The notes: generated from the sequence alone by a model not told the origin. A stretch of DNA of 64,000 nt from UMGS1766 sp963597355 (GCA_963597355.1 CAVBPR010000003.1:1-64000); one strand, 5' to 3'. Numbered from the stretch's first letter, positions 50,898 to 59,889 are shown. Numbers and translations are program-made.

Positions 50898-51794
50898 TCA
50901 AGCCACAGGTACTGCGCCTGCGTTGCGGATCAGTTCGGCTGCATCCTTAGAAGTTGCAAAGTCGAAGAAGGCCTGAGCTGCCTCGCTCAACTGAGCACCC
51001 TCCTTGGTCACCAGCACGAAGGGACGCTGGATCTCATAGGTACCGTCCAGAACAGTTGCCTCGGAGCAAACTACACCGTTTACCGTCAGCATCTTGACCT
51101 TGTCATTGCCTTCTACTGCGGAGAGGGAAGCATAGCCGATGGCATTCTTGCTGTTGCTGACTGCTTCAATCACAGCGCCGGTGGAAGTCAGCTCCTGAGA
51201 GAGGACGCAGCTGTCGCTGGTCTTCGTGATGGACTCAAAGCCGTCGCGCGTGCCGGAACCGGACTCACGGCCAATGCAGGCGATCTCCAGATCCTCGCCG
51301 CCGACCTCAGACCAGTTGGTGATCTTGCCGGTATAGATGTCAGCAATCTGCTCAACCGTCAGGTTGTCCACGCCGGAATCCTTATTGACGATCACTGCGA
51401 TGCCGTCCAGAGCAACAGTAGTAGCAACCAGGCCGGTCTCGGTATCCTTCAGAGCACGGGAGGACAGGCCGATGTCACAGCTGCCATTGGAAGCGGACTC
51501 AATGCCGGTGCCGGAGCCGGTGGCATCATAGGTAACGGTAACGCCGCTGTTGTCAGCCATGAACTGCTCGGACAAAGCGCCGATCACTTTTTCCATGGAA
51601 GTGGAACCGTTGGTAGAAACGCTGCCGGACAATGTGGTCTTTGTTTCTTCCTTCTTAGTATCTGCGCTGGAAGCATCACTGGTTGTGGTCTTGCTGTCTG
51701 TGTCAGCCGTCTGATTTCCGCTGTTGCTGCTGCCGCAGGACACCAATGCAAATACCATGGTCAGAGCCAGCAGCAAAGAGATGATCTTTTTCAT
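50898..51794 (-). CDS. pstS: phosphate-binding lipoprotein
   Basis: A 298-residue substrate-binding protein. A lipoprotein signal is followed by LVSCGSSNS, giving an N-terminal Cys anchor near residue 20. A Ser/Thr-rich linker leads to the binding domain, where NGSTSMEKVIGAL, TYDATGSGTGIESA and GRESGSGTRDGFES form the phosphate pocket. The ATG at 51794 (MKKIISLLLAL) is preferred over a GTG six codons upstream. It is the first gene of the pst operon, behind a Pho box. Confidence 0.95.
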   Translation of the reverse strand: MKKIISLLLALTMVFALVSCGSSNSGNQTADTDSKTTTSDASSADTKKEETKTTLSGSVSTNGSTSMEKVIGALSEQFMADNSGVTVTYDATGSGTGIESASNGSCDIGLSSRALKDTETGLVATTVALDGIAVIVNKDSGVDNLTVEQIADIYTGKITNWSEVGGEDLEIACIGRESGSGTRDGFESITKTSDSCVLSQELTSTGAVIEAVSNSKNAIGYASLSAVEGNDKVKMLTVNGVVCSEATVLDGTYEIQRPFVLVTKEGAQLSEAAQAFFDFATSKDAAELIRNAGAVPVA

Positions 51795-51850
51795 AATTGT
51801 TTGTAACCTCACTTTTTCTTCTTTGATGATGTTGTATCCCGAGTACGGCT

Positions 51851-51907
51851 ATATTAAACCGCCTTAGCTTTAAATCTGAAACCACGGCAACGTTAAACCT
51901 ATGTTAA
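51851..51907 (-). promoter_or_regulatory. PhoP box and promoter of the pst operon
   Basis: On the minus strand four repeats at 11-base spacing: TTAACA (51902-51907), TTAACG (51891-51896), GTGGTT (51880-51885), TTTAAA (51869-51874), with a -10 candidate TAATAT about 12 bases further on. The order and even the atypical third repeat match the box before the DUF4003-like gene. Confidence 0.75.
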
Positions 51908-52028
51908 ACTTTTTGAATTATTTCCTGCTTCAGACGATATCTTTTTTCAAACCTCTTCCGTTTTCTTAGGTACACTTAAGTTTCCTGCATTAAGATAGGG
52001 ACAACAAATCAAGGAAGGAGTCCTCAAA

Positions 52029-53957
52029 ATGAAAAAAACAATTTCTCTTCTCTGTGCATCGGCTATGGTACTTTCGTTAGCCGCCTGCGGATCGTCGCAG
52101 ACAGAAAGCAATACAGACACCGCCTATGCCAATACAACAGTCACCGGTCAGGTAACTGCCATTACCGATACTTCCGTCACTCTGCAGCTTGGAACATTGA
52201 GCGAAAGCAGCGACCGGCCGGCCTCTCCAGATGCATCCTCTTCCGACAATACATCGAATCGTCAGACGCCTCCGGATAAGCCGGAGGGAAACAACCTGGA
52301 GACCGAAGAAACCGATTCATCTGCCACGCAGTCCAGTGACAGAGCCAGCCTTGACAGTCAAACTCCGCCGGAGAAACCCAATGGAGACAATCCGGAAAAC
52401 AGCGAAACCACATCCGACAATGCAGCCCCGTCTGCACCTTCGGATAGCAGCTCATCGGATTCGGATGCCTCTACTCCGCCGGATAAGCCAGACGACAGCA
52501 GCAATGCAGGCACGCCTCCCTCCGGTGGCCCTGGCAACAGTCAAAGCTTCACTGCCGGCGAAGAAACCATCACAATTGATCTCTCAAATGCGGAAATCAC
52601 CCAGGACGGCAATTCCGCCTCGATCAGCGACATTACTACAGATAGTATTTTAAATGTAACATTCGATTCCTCCGGTGCAGTTTCTTCTGTTGAAATAGTA
52701 ACCCTCTCCTCCGATGCTCCCGGCGATATGGGTGGCTCTGGTATGGGAGGCGGTTCCGGGACCATTGAGCAAGGCGACAGCGCCAACACAATAAGTGAAG
52801 ACAGCAGCATTTCCGACACTACCTATACCTCTACCGGGGATGACGAGAATGCACTGCGGATTGATGGGGCAACCGTTTCACTCAACGGCATCACCGTTGA
52901 TAAAAGCGCCGGTGCCTCCTCAAATACGGAAAGTGGCGATTTTTACGGCATGAACGCCGCCCTATTAGCTACGAACGGCGCCACCGTCACCATTGAAAAC
53001 GCTACGGTTACTTCCTCTGCCCAGAACGGTAACGGCGTATTCAGCTATGGCTCCGGCACAACGGTAAACATTTCTGACTCCACTATTACAACCACAGCCG
53101 ACAACTCTGGCGGCATTCAAACCACCGGCGGTGCAACAACAAATGCATCGAACCTGACCGTCGAAACCTCCGGCAACTCTTCTGCTGCCATTCGCTCTGA
53201 TCGGGGCGGCGGCACAGTAAATGTCGACGGGGGCACCTACACCAGCAACGGATATAATTCTCCCGCTGTCTATTCCACTGCTGAGATCACTGTGAAAAAC
53301 GCACTCCTGACGGCCAATAATTCGGAAGCACTGGTCATTGAAGGCGATAACTCTATCACTTTGAGCAACTGTGATGTCACTGGCAACATGAGCGACACAA
53401 AGGGCACCAGCTCAGACATTAATGTACACAATGTAATGATATATCAATCCATGTCCGGCGATGCCGAGGTGGGAACTTCCAGTTTCTCTATGACCTCCGG
53501 TTCTCTGACTGCCAAAAACGGTGACATGTTCTACATTACAAATACCGATTGCTCTCTCTATCTTTCCGGTGTAACCATCACAAACGAAGACAGCGATGCA
53601 AACCTGATGACAATCAGCGGCAATTCCGCCTCCCATGGCTGGGGCACTGCCGGCGCAAACGGCGCAAACGTCACCTTCATTGCTGAAGATCAAACGCTGG
53701 AAGGAAGCATTGTCGTAGACAGCATTTCCACCCTGGACATGACCCTGACCGGGAATAGCACCTTCACCGGCACAATTAACATTGTTGATAACGAAGAAGG
53801 CGGAACTGCCGTTGCAAACAACGCTGTAGTCACCATTGGAAGCAATTGCACCTGGACGCTCACCGGCGACTGCACCATCACCAGCCTCACAAACAACGGC
53901 ACAATCAATTTCAACGGTTATACCATTACTCTGGCGGACGGCACTGTCCTCAGTTAA
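52029..53957 (+). CDS. surface lipoprotein with Pro/Ser linker and beta-helix domain
   Basis: A 642-residue exported protein. A signal peptide ends at SLAACGSSQ, giving a lipid-anchored Cys near residue 20. Residues 60-180 are a low-complexity linker with three PPDKP/PPEKP repeats. Residues 185-240 form a small beta domain and 255-640 a parallel beta-helix of repeated TVxIxxxTV-type turns (ATVTIENATVTSSAQNGNG, GGTVNVDGGTYTSNGYNSPA). It resembles the calcium-dependent carbohydrate-binding Cthe_2159-like group in gut Clostridia, without enzymatic motifs. It is divergent from pstS and has its own terminator. A role in polysaccharide or surface adhesion is inference. Confidence 0.75.
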   Translation: MKKTISLLCASAMVLSLAACGSSQTESNTDTAYANTTVTGQVTAITDTSVTLQLGTLSESSDRPASPDASSSDNTSNRQTPPDKPEGNNLETEETDSSATQSSDRASLDSQTPPEKPNGDNPENSETTSDNAAPSAPSDSSSSDSDASTPPDKPDDSSNAGTPPSGGPGNSQSFTAGEETITIDLSNAEITQDGNSASISDITTDSILNVTFDSSGAVSSVEIVTLSSDAPGDMGGSGMGGGSGTIEQGDSANTISEDSSISDTTYTSTGDDENALRIDGATVSLNGITVDKSAGASSNTESGDFYGMNAALLATNGATVTIENATVTSSAQNGNGVFSYGSGTTVNISDSTITTTADNSGGIQTTGGATTNASNLTVETSGNSSAAIRSDRGGGTVNVDGGTYTSNGYNSPAVYSTAEITVKNALLTANNSEALVIEGDNSITLSNCDVTGNMSDTKGTSSDINVHNVMIYQSMSGDAEVGTSSFSMTSGSLTAKNGDMFYITNTDCSLYLSGVTITNEDSDANLMTISGNSASHGWGTAGANGANVTFIAEDQTLEGSIVVDSISTLDMTLTGNSTFTGTINIVDNEEGGTAVANNAVVTIGSNCTWTLTGDCTITSLTNNGTINFNGYTITLADGTVLS

Positions 53958-53969
53958 CATATAGGAAAA

Positions 53970-54002
53970 CCCGGAGCAACTGCACAATGCAGTCGCTCCG
54001 GG
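53970..54002. terminator. bidirectional terminator
   Basis: CCCGGAGC-ACTGC and GCAGT-GCTCCGGG with a 5-base loop, between the convergent lipoprotein and cobO genes. Confidence 0.85.
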
Positions 54003-54010
54003 TTGAGCTT

Positions 54011-54520
54011 TTAATATTCAATTCCTTCCCGTGCGGCAACTCCGCTATCAAACGGATGCTTTTGTTTGACACATTCAGTCACATAGTCCGCTCGCTGCAT
54101 CAGCTCCTCCGGAACGGTTCGTCCTGTGAGAATCGCCTCGCAACCAGCAGGGAGGGCATTCAGACATTCTGATAGGTCATCGAAAGAAATCAGTCCCAGT
54201 TCCAATGCATCCAAAACCTCATCCAGAATAACAACGCTATCCCGTTCTGCCAAATCCGCCGCATCCCGCAGTAGCTTTCCGCACTGAAACTCACATTCTG
54301 CCCGTTCTACCACATCCATCTGTGACACAAATTTCAAGTGATCCGGCACCGGCAGCAACAGTACACGGGGAACAAACTCCATTGCAAAGCGCTCTCCGCT
54401 GTCAACTGACTTTAAAAACTGAGCAATCACAACCCGCTTTCCACGGCCGGCTGCCCGAAGTCCCTGACCAAATGCCGCTGTGGTTTTGCCTTTTCCGTTA
54501 CCGCAATAAATCTGGAGCAT
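54011..54520 (-). CDS. cobO: cob(I)yrinic acid a,c-diamide adenosyltransferase
   Basis: A 169-residue CobA/BtuR/CobO-type enzyme that transfers the adenosyl group of ATP to cob(I)alamin or its precursor. The P-loop GNGKGKTTAAFGQGLRAAG starts at residue 7; VVILDEVLDALELGLI near 95 and LTGRTVPEELMQRADYVTE near 130 are typical. The usual N-terminal extension is short. No other cobalamin gene lies in the window, so it may serve salvage. The ATG at 54520 follows GGTGATTTGCG. Confidence 0.93.
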   Translation of the reverse strand: MLQIYCGNGKGKTTAAFGQGLRAAGRGKRVVIAQFLKSVDSGERFAMEFVPRVLLLPVPDHLKFVSQMDVVERAECEFQCGKLLRDAADLAERDSVVILDEVLDALELGLISFDDLSECLNALPAGCEAILTGRTVPEELMQRADYVTECVKQKHPFDSGVAAREGIEY

Positions 54521-54558
54521 CGCAAATCACCTTTTAATTCAGATTCGATGCTTCTATT

Positions 54559-55992
54559 TTACTTTTTCTTTTCTGCTTTTTCAACCGCCTTGATCTTCTG
54601 GAACGCATCCATGTCCTTCACCAGCGGGCCAACCAGCAGCCACATAATAATGGCATTGGGAACAACCATCAGCGCATTCAAAATATCGGAAATGTCCCAG
54701 GCAATCTCAAATGCGGAGATGCAGCCAACAAAGGCGACAACAGCGAAGATAATGCGGTAAGCCATGGTAACCTTTGTAGAACGAGTCAGGTATTCCAGTG
54801 CCTTCTCACCGTGATACTCCCAGCCGAGGATGGTGGAAAATGCAAACAGTGCCAGAGAAATCGCCACAAGCCACGCACCAACCGGTCCAAGGGTAGAGCG
54901 GAAGGCCGCAATGGTAAGGGCCGCGCCCTTCAGTACAACCTCACCGGTTGCAGGGTCGTTTACCTGGCTCATAACACCGGAAGTCAGGATGGCCAAACCG
55001 GTAACGGAGCAAACCACAAAGGTGTCCCAGAAGGTGCCGGTAGAGTTGATATAACCCTGACGGACATGGTTATCTGTGGTAGCGGCAGATGCGGTAATTG
55101 CTGCCGAGCCCATGCCGGCCTCGTTGGAGAAGCAGCCTCTGCCAACGCCCTTGCTCATAGCCTGTGCCATGCTGGCAACAACACTGCCTGCAACACCGCC
55201 GCCTACAGCCTCAACGGAGAAAGCCATACGGAACATATCAACAAACGCCGCCGGAACCGCAGTGATATGGAAGCAGATCACTACCAGTGCACCGAGGAAA
55301 TAGAAGATTGCCATGATCGGCACAATGACGGAAGAAACCTTGGAGATCGACTTCAGACCGCCTACCACGATAACCAAGGTGGCCAGACCGACAATGATGC
55401 CGACCACCCACATCGGAGCACCGCAAATATTGTTGAATGCTTCTGCAATGGAGTTGCCCTGCGTCAGGTTGCCGATGCCAAAGGAGGCAAACACAGCAAA
55501 CAGCGCAAACAGAACACCCAATACCTTGCCGAATTTCTTGAACTTGCTTCCGTAAACTTCAGGAATGCCGTGCTCTGCCGTTACCATTGGGCCGCCCAGC
55601 ATCTCTCCGCGCTCGTTTGTGATGCGGTACTTGACCGCCAGGGAACACTCTGTGAACTTGCTGGAAATACCAAATGCAGCGGAAATCCACATCCAGACCA
55701 GTGCGCCCGGGCCACCAACTGCCAGAGCAGATGCCACACCGGCAATATTACCGGTACCAATTGTAGCCGCCAAAGCGGTGCAAAGGCAGGCAAACGGAGA
55801 AACGTCTCCAGTGCCCCGCTTCGTGGTACGAGCCTCTTTCGAAAGAGTGCTCTTAATTGCATAGCCAAGATTGCGCCAAGGCAGGAACTTTGTGCGGACC
55901 GTCAGGAAAATACCTGTGCCCACCAAGATAACCAGCATAACCGGGCCCCAAACCCAGCCATCGATGGTCTCAAGGACGCTTAAAAATGTCAT
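54559..55992 (-). CDS. AGCS-family sodium:alanine/glycine symporter (copy 3)
   Basis: A 477-residue symporter with TIGTGNIAGVASALAVGGPGA near residue 75 and SNEAGMGSAAITASAATTD near 290. Copy 3 and copy 1 diverge in the C terminus, which here ends in basic AVEKAEKKK. A glycine riboswitch (56161-56253) and two terminators precede it, so transport of glycine is likely. The leader from the promoter at 56327-56355 to the ATG is about 330 bases. Confidence 0.92.
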   Translation of the reverse strand: MTFLSVLETIDGWVWGPVMLVILVGTGIFLTVRTKFLPWRNLGYAIKSTLSKEARTTKRGTGDVSPFACLCTALAATIGTGNIAGVASALAVGGPGALVWMWISAAFGISSKFTECSLAVKYRITNERGEMLGGPMVTAEHGIPEVYGSKFKKFGKVLGVLFALFAVFASFGIGNLTQGNSIAEAFNNICGAPMWVVGIIVGLATLVIVVGGLKSISKVSSVIVPIMAIFYFLGALVVICFHITAVPAAFVDMFRMAFSVEAVGGGVAGSVVASMAQAMSKGVGRGCFSNEAGMGSAAITASAATTDNHVRQGYINSTGTFWDTFVVCSVTGLAILTSGVMSQVNDPATGEVVLKGAALTIAAFRSTLGPVGAWLVAISLALFAFSTILGWEYHGEKALEYLTRSTKVTMAYRIIFAVVAFVGCISAFEIAWDISDILNALMVVPNAIIMWLLVGPLVKDMDAFQKIKAVEKAEKKK

Positions 55993-56048
55993 ACTTCTCT
56001 CTCCTTACAGGTTAAATTGCCACAACCTATCACAAATCAAAAAGAAAA

Positions 56049-56080
56049 GGACAAAACCGTGGGGGGAGACGGTTCTGTCC
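56049..56080 (-). terminator. second leader terminator of AGCS copy 3
   Basis: GGACAGAACCGT and ACGGTTTTGTCC (as read on the minus strand) form a stem followed by TTTTCTTTTTG. It lies downstream of the riboswitch and of a first terminator. Confidence 0.8.
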
Positions 56081-56091
56081 AAAGAACAAAA

Positions 56092-56151
56092 TCAAAAAAA
56101 CTGCCCACGGACACAAGGAAAGAATTCGATCCCCTTTGATCCGTAAAGCAG
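56092..56151 (-). terminator. first leader terminator after the glycine riboswitch
   Basis: On the minus strand CTGC-TTT-ACGGA pairs with TCCGT-GGG-CAG through an interior loop, and TTTTTTTGATTTTG follows immediately. It begins 10 bases after the aptamer and is the likely ligand-dependent platform. Confidence 0.65.
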
Positions 56152-56160
56152 TTCAATTAA

Positions 56161-56253
56161 AACTCTGTCCTTTGGCCTGAGAGATTATCGGCACTCGCCG
56201 CATTACACCTTCGGCACCTGCGCAAAGCAGGCTTCTCCAGAGTACATCGAGTT
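56161..56253 (-). promoter_or_regulatory. glycine riboswitch (single aptamer)
   Basis: On the minus strand the core reads TACTCTGGAGAAGCC, then GGTGCCGAAGGTGTAA and ATCTCTCAGGCCAAAGGACAGAG, closed by GAGTT/AACTC at 56249-56253 and 56161-56165. The neighbouring gene is AGCS copy 3. Only one aptamer is seen; the natural family often has two. Confidence 0.92.
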
Positions 56254-56326
56254 CCGATTTCCAATGCCAGCCTTGGCATAATCAGGCGGAAACCAGAGTC
56301 GATGCCGTGATTTGGTTGTTAGGGCT

Positions 56327-56355
56327 AGTATACGTATCTTTTTCACAAAATGCAA
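56327..56355 (-). promoter_or_regulatory. promoter of AGCS copy 3 leader
   Basis: On the minus strand TTGCAT (56350-56355), 17 bases, TATACT (56327-56332). Confidence 0.65.
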
Positions 56356-56454
56356 GAAGAATTTTAAAAATTTGCATTTTGACGGAAAACAGCCGCCGTC
56401 TAACCCTAAATTTGACAAAACAGAAAAATATAAATGCAACTTGTTGTTTTTTTC

Positions 56455-56483
56455 TTGCCAATACATCCATAATTGAGTATGAT
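56455..56483 (+). promoter_or_regulatory. promoter of lysA
   Basis: TTGCCA (56455-56460), 17 bases, TATGAT (56478-56483), 54 bases before the lysA ATG. This short leader has no room for a lysine riboswitch. Confidence 0.6.
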
Positions 56484-56537
56484 AGTACAGGTAAAATAAA
56501 CAGGTTAACTTTGCCTGATAAGGAGTATAGATTATTC

Positions 56538-57797
56538 ATGAGTAAAACGCCCTTTGTATCCCAGGCACAACTGGAACAGATCTGCAAGGAATATCCCACT
56601 CCCTTTCATATTTATGATGAAAAGGGCATCCGCGCAACGGCTCGCGCCGTAAACGAAGCCTTTCGTTGGAACAAAGGTTTCCGGGAGTATTTTGCTGTAA
56701 AAGCAACTCCTACACCAAGAATTTTAAAGATTCTGAAGGAAGAGGGCTGCGGAACCGACTGCTCCTCTCTGACGGAGCTGATGATGAGCGATCGCTGCGG
56801 CTTCCATGGCAGTGAAATCATGTTCTCTTCCAACGAAACTCCGGCAGAAGAATTCGTACTGGCCGATCAACTGGGCGCCACCATCAATCTGGATGACATC
56901 ACCCATATCGACTTTCTGGAGAAAACCATCGGCCACATTCCTGAAACCATCTCCTGCCGCTTTAATCCCGGCGGTGTGTTCCAGCTTGGCGAGAGCAAGG
57001 AGGGGTTCCAGGTCATGGATAATCCGGGGGATGCCAAGTATGGCTTCACCCGTGAGCAGTTGTTTGAAGGCTTTCGCATTTTAAAGGAAAAGGGCGCAAA
57101 GTATTTCGGCATTCATTCTTTCCTTGCCTCTAACACAATCTCCAACGATTACTATCCTGCTCTGGCCGCTCAACTGTTTCAACTGGCGGTCGAGCTGAAG
57201 GAACAGACCGGAGCCGATATCCGCTTTATCAATCTTTCCGGTGGTGTTGGTGTTCCGTATCGTCCGGAACAGCAAGCCAACGACATCGCTGTGATCGGCG
57301 AAGGAGTTCGCCGCAAATTTGAAGAAATTCTGGTGCCCGCCGGTCTGGGTGACGTGGCTATTTACACTGAGATGGGGCGCTATATGCTGGCTCCCCATGG
57401 TCATTTAGTGACCCGGGCAATCCACGAAAAGCACACCTACAAGGAATATATCGGTGTAGATGCCTGTGCTGCCAACCTGATGCGTCCGGCCATGTACGGT
57501 GCTTACCATCACATCACTGTCATGGGCAAGGAAAACGCCGCCTGCGACCATAAGTATGATGTTGTTGGCTCTCTGTGCGAAAACAACGATAAATTTGCAG
57601 TGGATCGCATGTTGCCCAAGATTGACATTGGCGATCTTCTGGTGCTCCACGACACCGGTGCTCACGGCTTCTCCATGGGCTACAATTACAATGGCCGCCT
57701 GCGTTCTGCAGAGCTTCTGCTGAAGGAAGATGGTTCGGTCGAATTGATGCGCCGCGCTGAGACTCCGGCAGATTATTTTGCAACTCTGGTTTGGTAA
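56538..57797 (+). CDS. lysA: diaminopimelate decarboxylase
   Basis: A 419-residue fold-type III PLP enzyme making lysine from meso-diaminopimelate. The PLP Lys is in YFAVKATPTP near residue 55; GIHSFLASNTISNDYY, the GGVG loop SGGVGVPYRPE and YTEMGRYMLAPHG follow, with CENNDKFAVDR near 345 in place of the textbook GPxCES. That variation fits a subgroup common in Clostridia. The ATG at 56538 follows AAGGAGTATAGATTATTC. An upstream open frame to 56307 is leader and should not be translated. A terminator follows. Confidence 0.88.
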   Translation: MSKTPFVSQAQLEQICKEYPTPFHIYDEKGIRATARAVNEAFRWNKGFREYFAVKATPTPRILKILKEEGCGTDCSSLTELMMSDRCGFHGSEIMFSSNETPAEEFVLADQLGATINLDDITHIDFLEKTIGHIPETISCRFNPGGVFQLGESKEGFQVMDNPGDAKYGFTREQLFEGFRILKEKGAKYFGIHSFLASNTISNDYYPALAAQLFQLAVELKEQTGADIRFINLSGGVGVPYRPEQQANDIAVIGEGVRRKFEEILVPAGLGDVAIYTEMGRYMLAPHGHLVTRAIHEKHTYKEYIGVDACAANLMRPAMYGAYHHITVMGKENAACDHKYDVVGSLCENNDKFAVDRMLPKIDIGDLLVLHDTGAHGFSMGYNYNGRLRSAELLLKEDGSVELMRRAETPADYFATLVW

Positions 57798-57886
57798 ATC
57801 CAGTCTGCAGTTCCCTCTTTCTGTCTGTGTCAGACAGAAAACACAATCAAATCGCTGGCTTTTTCGCCGTTCCCACTTGAACACAA

Positions 57887-57915
57887 CGGCCGAAGCGCAC
57901 TCTGCGCTTCGGCCG
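57887..57915 (+). terminator. terminator of lysA
   Basis: CGGCCGAAGCGCA and TGCGCTTCGGCCG with a short loop, followed by CTTTCGTTTT. Confidence 0.85.
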
Positions 57916-57950
57916 CTTTCGTTTTATAATCTAAGAAATGAGGCGTTCTT

Positions 57951-59309
57951 TTGAAACTATCCCGCTATTTTGGCACGCGCCAATTCTGTCTAACCGCTTT
58001 ATCGATTACCCTTCCCATCATCGCACAAAATCTACTGACCACCTCTTTCTCCCTTGTCGATACCCTGATGATATCCTCCCTCGGAACTGCAGAGCTGACT
58101 GCGGTCGGTCAGTGTGCTTCCTGGATTCAATTGCTGAACGTGATGTTGTTTGGCATTTCCAGTGCCGCCGGTGTTCAAGTGGCTCAATTCTGGGGCGGAC
58201 AGCGCGTGGACAAAGTGCGAAAGAGTTACGGCGTAGGCCTTTCTCTCTGCATTGCAGTAACGATTCTGTTCGGTCTTTTTACCGCGCTGTTCCCATCTCT
58301 GATTATGAAATTCTACACCACAGATGCTGATGTTGCCGCCGCCGGAATCCGTTATCTCCGCGTTGTGGCCTTCGGTTTTGTTGGCTTTGGTCTGCAGCAT
58401 ATTGCAAATGCCGTCCTGCGTTCCACCGAGCAGGTGCGAATTCCGATGTATGGCACCATCGTTGCGGTTCTGACCAACATCATCCTGAACTACACATTGA
58501 TCTTCGGCCATTTCGGCGTCCCTGCCATGGGAATCGCCGGCGCCGCACTGGCAAGCTGCTGTGCCAACTGGATTGGTGCACTGGTAACCTATGGCATCAG
58601 CTTCAAGAAGCATGCCATTCTGCGCACAGCGCTCTCTCAACTGCTCCCGGACCAACTGAGCTTCGTTCAAAGCTACTTCAAAGTTGGTCTTCCCATCATG
58701 GTGAACGAATTGTTATGGGGCGGCGGCACTGCTATTTTAAACATGATCTATGGCCACATTGGCACAAGAGAATATGCCGCTATGACGATCTGCGCCACCA
58801 TTGAGAATTTGATTACTACCGTCTTTTTGTCCCTGGGAAATTCCGCCAACGTTTTGGTCGGAGCTGAAATCGGTCGGGGAAAACAGGAAAAAGCCTATCA
58901 AAATGCTGTCATCATTAGCTGCTGGACTCCGGTGATTGCCGCTTTTTTCGGCTCCCTGCTGCTTTTGTTCCGCCATCCCATTGTCACTATGTTCCATCAA
59001 AGCTCTGATGTTTCCCACCTTGCCATACAATTGATCCTTGTGATCGGTCTTACCCTGCCCATGCGATTTTTTCAATACATCCATATCTGCGGCATCCTGC
59101 GTGCCGGTGCAGATGGAGTAACCGCAGCATTATACGATTTCATTGGCATTTGGTGCATCAGCATCCCCCTGGCCCTGATCGGTCTGCTGATGCAAGCACC
59201 ATTTCTTTGGATTTATCTGGTTGTCACCCTGTTCGATTCTCTGGTAAAAGATATTCTCGTCTTTCGACGCTTCCGATCAAAGAAATGGATGATCCAAATT
59301 GGAACATAA
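57951..59309 (+). CDS. MATE-family multidrug/Na+ exporter
   Basis: A 452-residue twelve-helix transporter with two MatE repeats: LPIIAQNLLTTSFSLVDTLM near residue 20 and LPIMVNELLWGGGTAILNM near 245. It would export organic cations or other compounds with Na+ or H+. The start is a TTG at 57951, seven bases after GAGG, just after the lysA terminator; an internal start is possible. A TATAAT 20 bases upstream could be its -10. It ends at a terminator shared with hpf. Confidence 0.85.
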   Translation: MKLSRYFGTRQFCLTALSITLPIIAQNLLTTSFSLVDTLMISSLGTAELTAVGQCASWIQLLNVMLFGISSAAGVQVAQFWGGQRVDKVRKSYGVGLSLCIAVTILFGLFTALFPSLIMKFYTTDADVAAAGIRYLRVVAFGFVGFGLQHIANAVLRSTEQVRIPMYGTIVAVLTNIILNYTLIFGHFGVPAMGIAGAALASCCANWIGALVTYGISFKKHAILRTALSQLLPDQLSFVQSYFKVGLPIMVNELLWGGGTAILNMIYGHIGTREYAAMTICATIENLITTVFLSLGNSANVLVGAEIGRGKQEKAYQNAVIISCWTPVIAAFFGSLLLLFRHPIVTMFHQSSDVSHLAIQLILVIGLTLPMRFFQYIHICGILRAGADGVTAALYDFIGIWCISIPLALIGLLMQAPFLWIYLVVTLFDSLVKDILVFRRFRSKKWMIQIGT

Positions 59310-59310
59310 A

Positions 59311-59345
59311 AATATCCCCGGAGTGCGCATCACTCCGGGGATATT
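59311..59345. terminator. bidirectional terminator
   Basis: AATATCCCCGGAGTG and CACTCCGGGGATATT are perfect 15-base complements with a 5-base loop, between MATE and hpf. Confidence 0.9.
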
Positions 59346-59352
59346 CTGTTTA

Positions 59353-59889
59353 TCAGTCGCCGTCGTCTTCAATCAGACCATAGCCACCATCATTTCTGGC
59401 ATAGACCACCGCAATTGCGCCGTCATTGTCTGCATTACGGAAAACAAAGAAACTGTGTCCGGTCAGGTTCATCTGGAGTACCGCTTCCTCTGCACTCATT
59501 GGCTTAAGCGTGAACTTCTTCGAACGAACGATCTGGATATCGTCCTGTTCTTCCTCGTCGTCTTCCTGCGCCAGCAGTGCGTTGAGCTCCTCGTTGTGCA
59601 GTCGCTTTGCCAAACGGGTCTTATACTTCTGAATCTGCCGTTCAATGGCGGTAATTGCCGCATCTACGGAAGCATTCGCGTCGCTGGTGGTTGATTCGCC
59701 CCGATACAATGCGCCTCCGGCGTTGACAGAGACCTCGACCTTAACCATTCCCTTCTTCAGGTTGGTGTAAGTAACGGTAGCCTCTGCATCAGAGCGAAAG
59801 AAGCGATCCAATTTTTTCAGCTTCTTTTCTGCATAGAAATGCACTCCACTGGGCTGATCGCCCTTGCGATCGACAAATTTTACATTCAC
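59353..59889 (-). CDS. hpf: ribosome hibernation-promoting factor, long form
   Basis: A 178-residue long-form HPF. The N-terminal beta-alpha domain (about 1-100, KKLKKLDRFFRSDAEATVTY) sits in the 30S decoding region. An acidic linker (EDDEEEQDD) leads to the C-terminal domain (about 120-178, SKKFTLKPMSAEEAVLQMNL) that dimerises 70S ribosomes into 100S. It replaces the separate RMF/HPF of enterobacteria. The start at 59889 is the family start. Confidence 0.93.
   Translation of the reverse strand: MNVKFVDRKGDQPSGVHFYAEKKLKKLDRFFRSDAEATVTYTNLKKGMVKVEVSVNAGGALYRGESTTSDANASVDAAITAIERQIQKYKTRLAKRLHNEELNALLAQEDDEEEQDDIQIVRSKKFTLKPMSAEEAVLQMNLTGHSFFVFRNADNDGAIAVVYARNDGGYGLIEDDGD

Noticed and set aside
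56307..56537. N-terminal extension of lysA
   Set aside because: Contains the divergent promoters; the family start with AAGGAG is at 56538.
56300..56537. Lysine riboswitch before lysA
   Set aside because: The lysA promoter lies only about 54 bases before its start, and no lysine aptamer blocks are visible.
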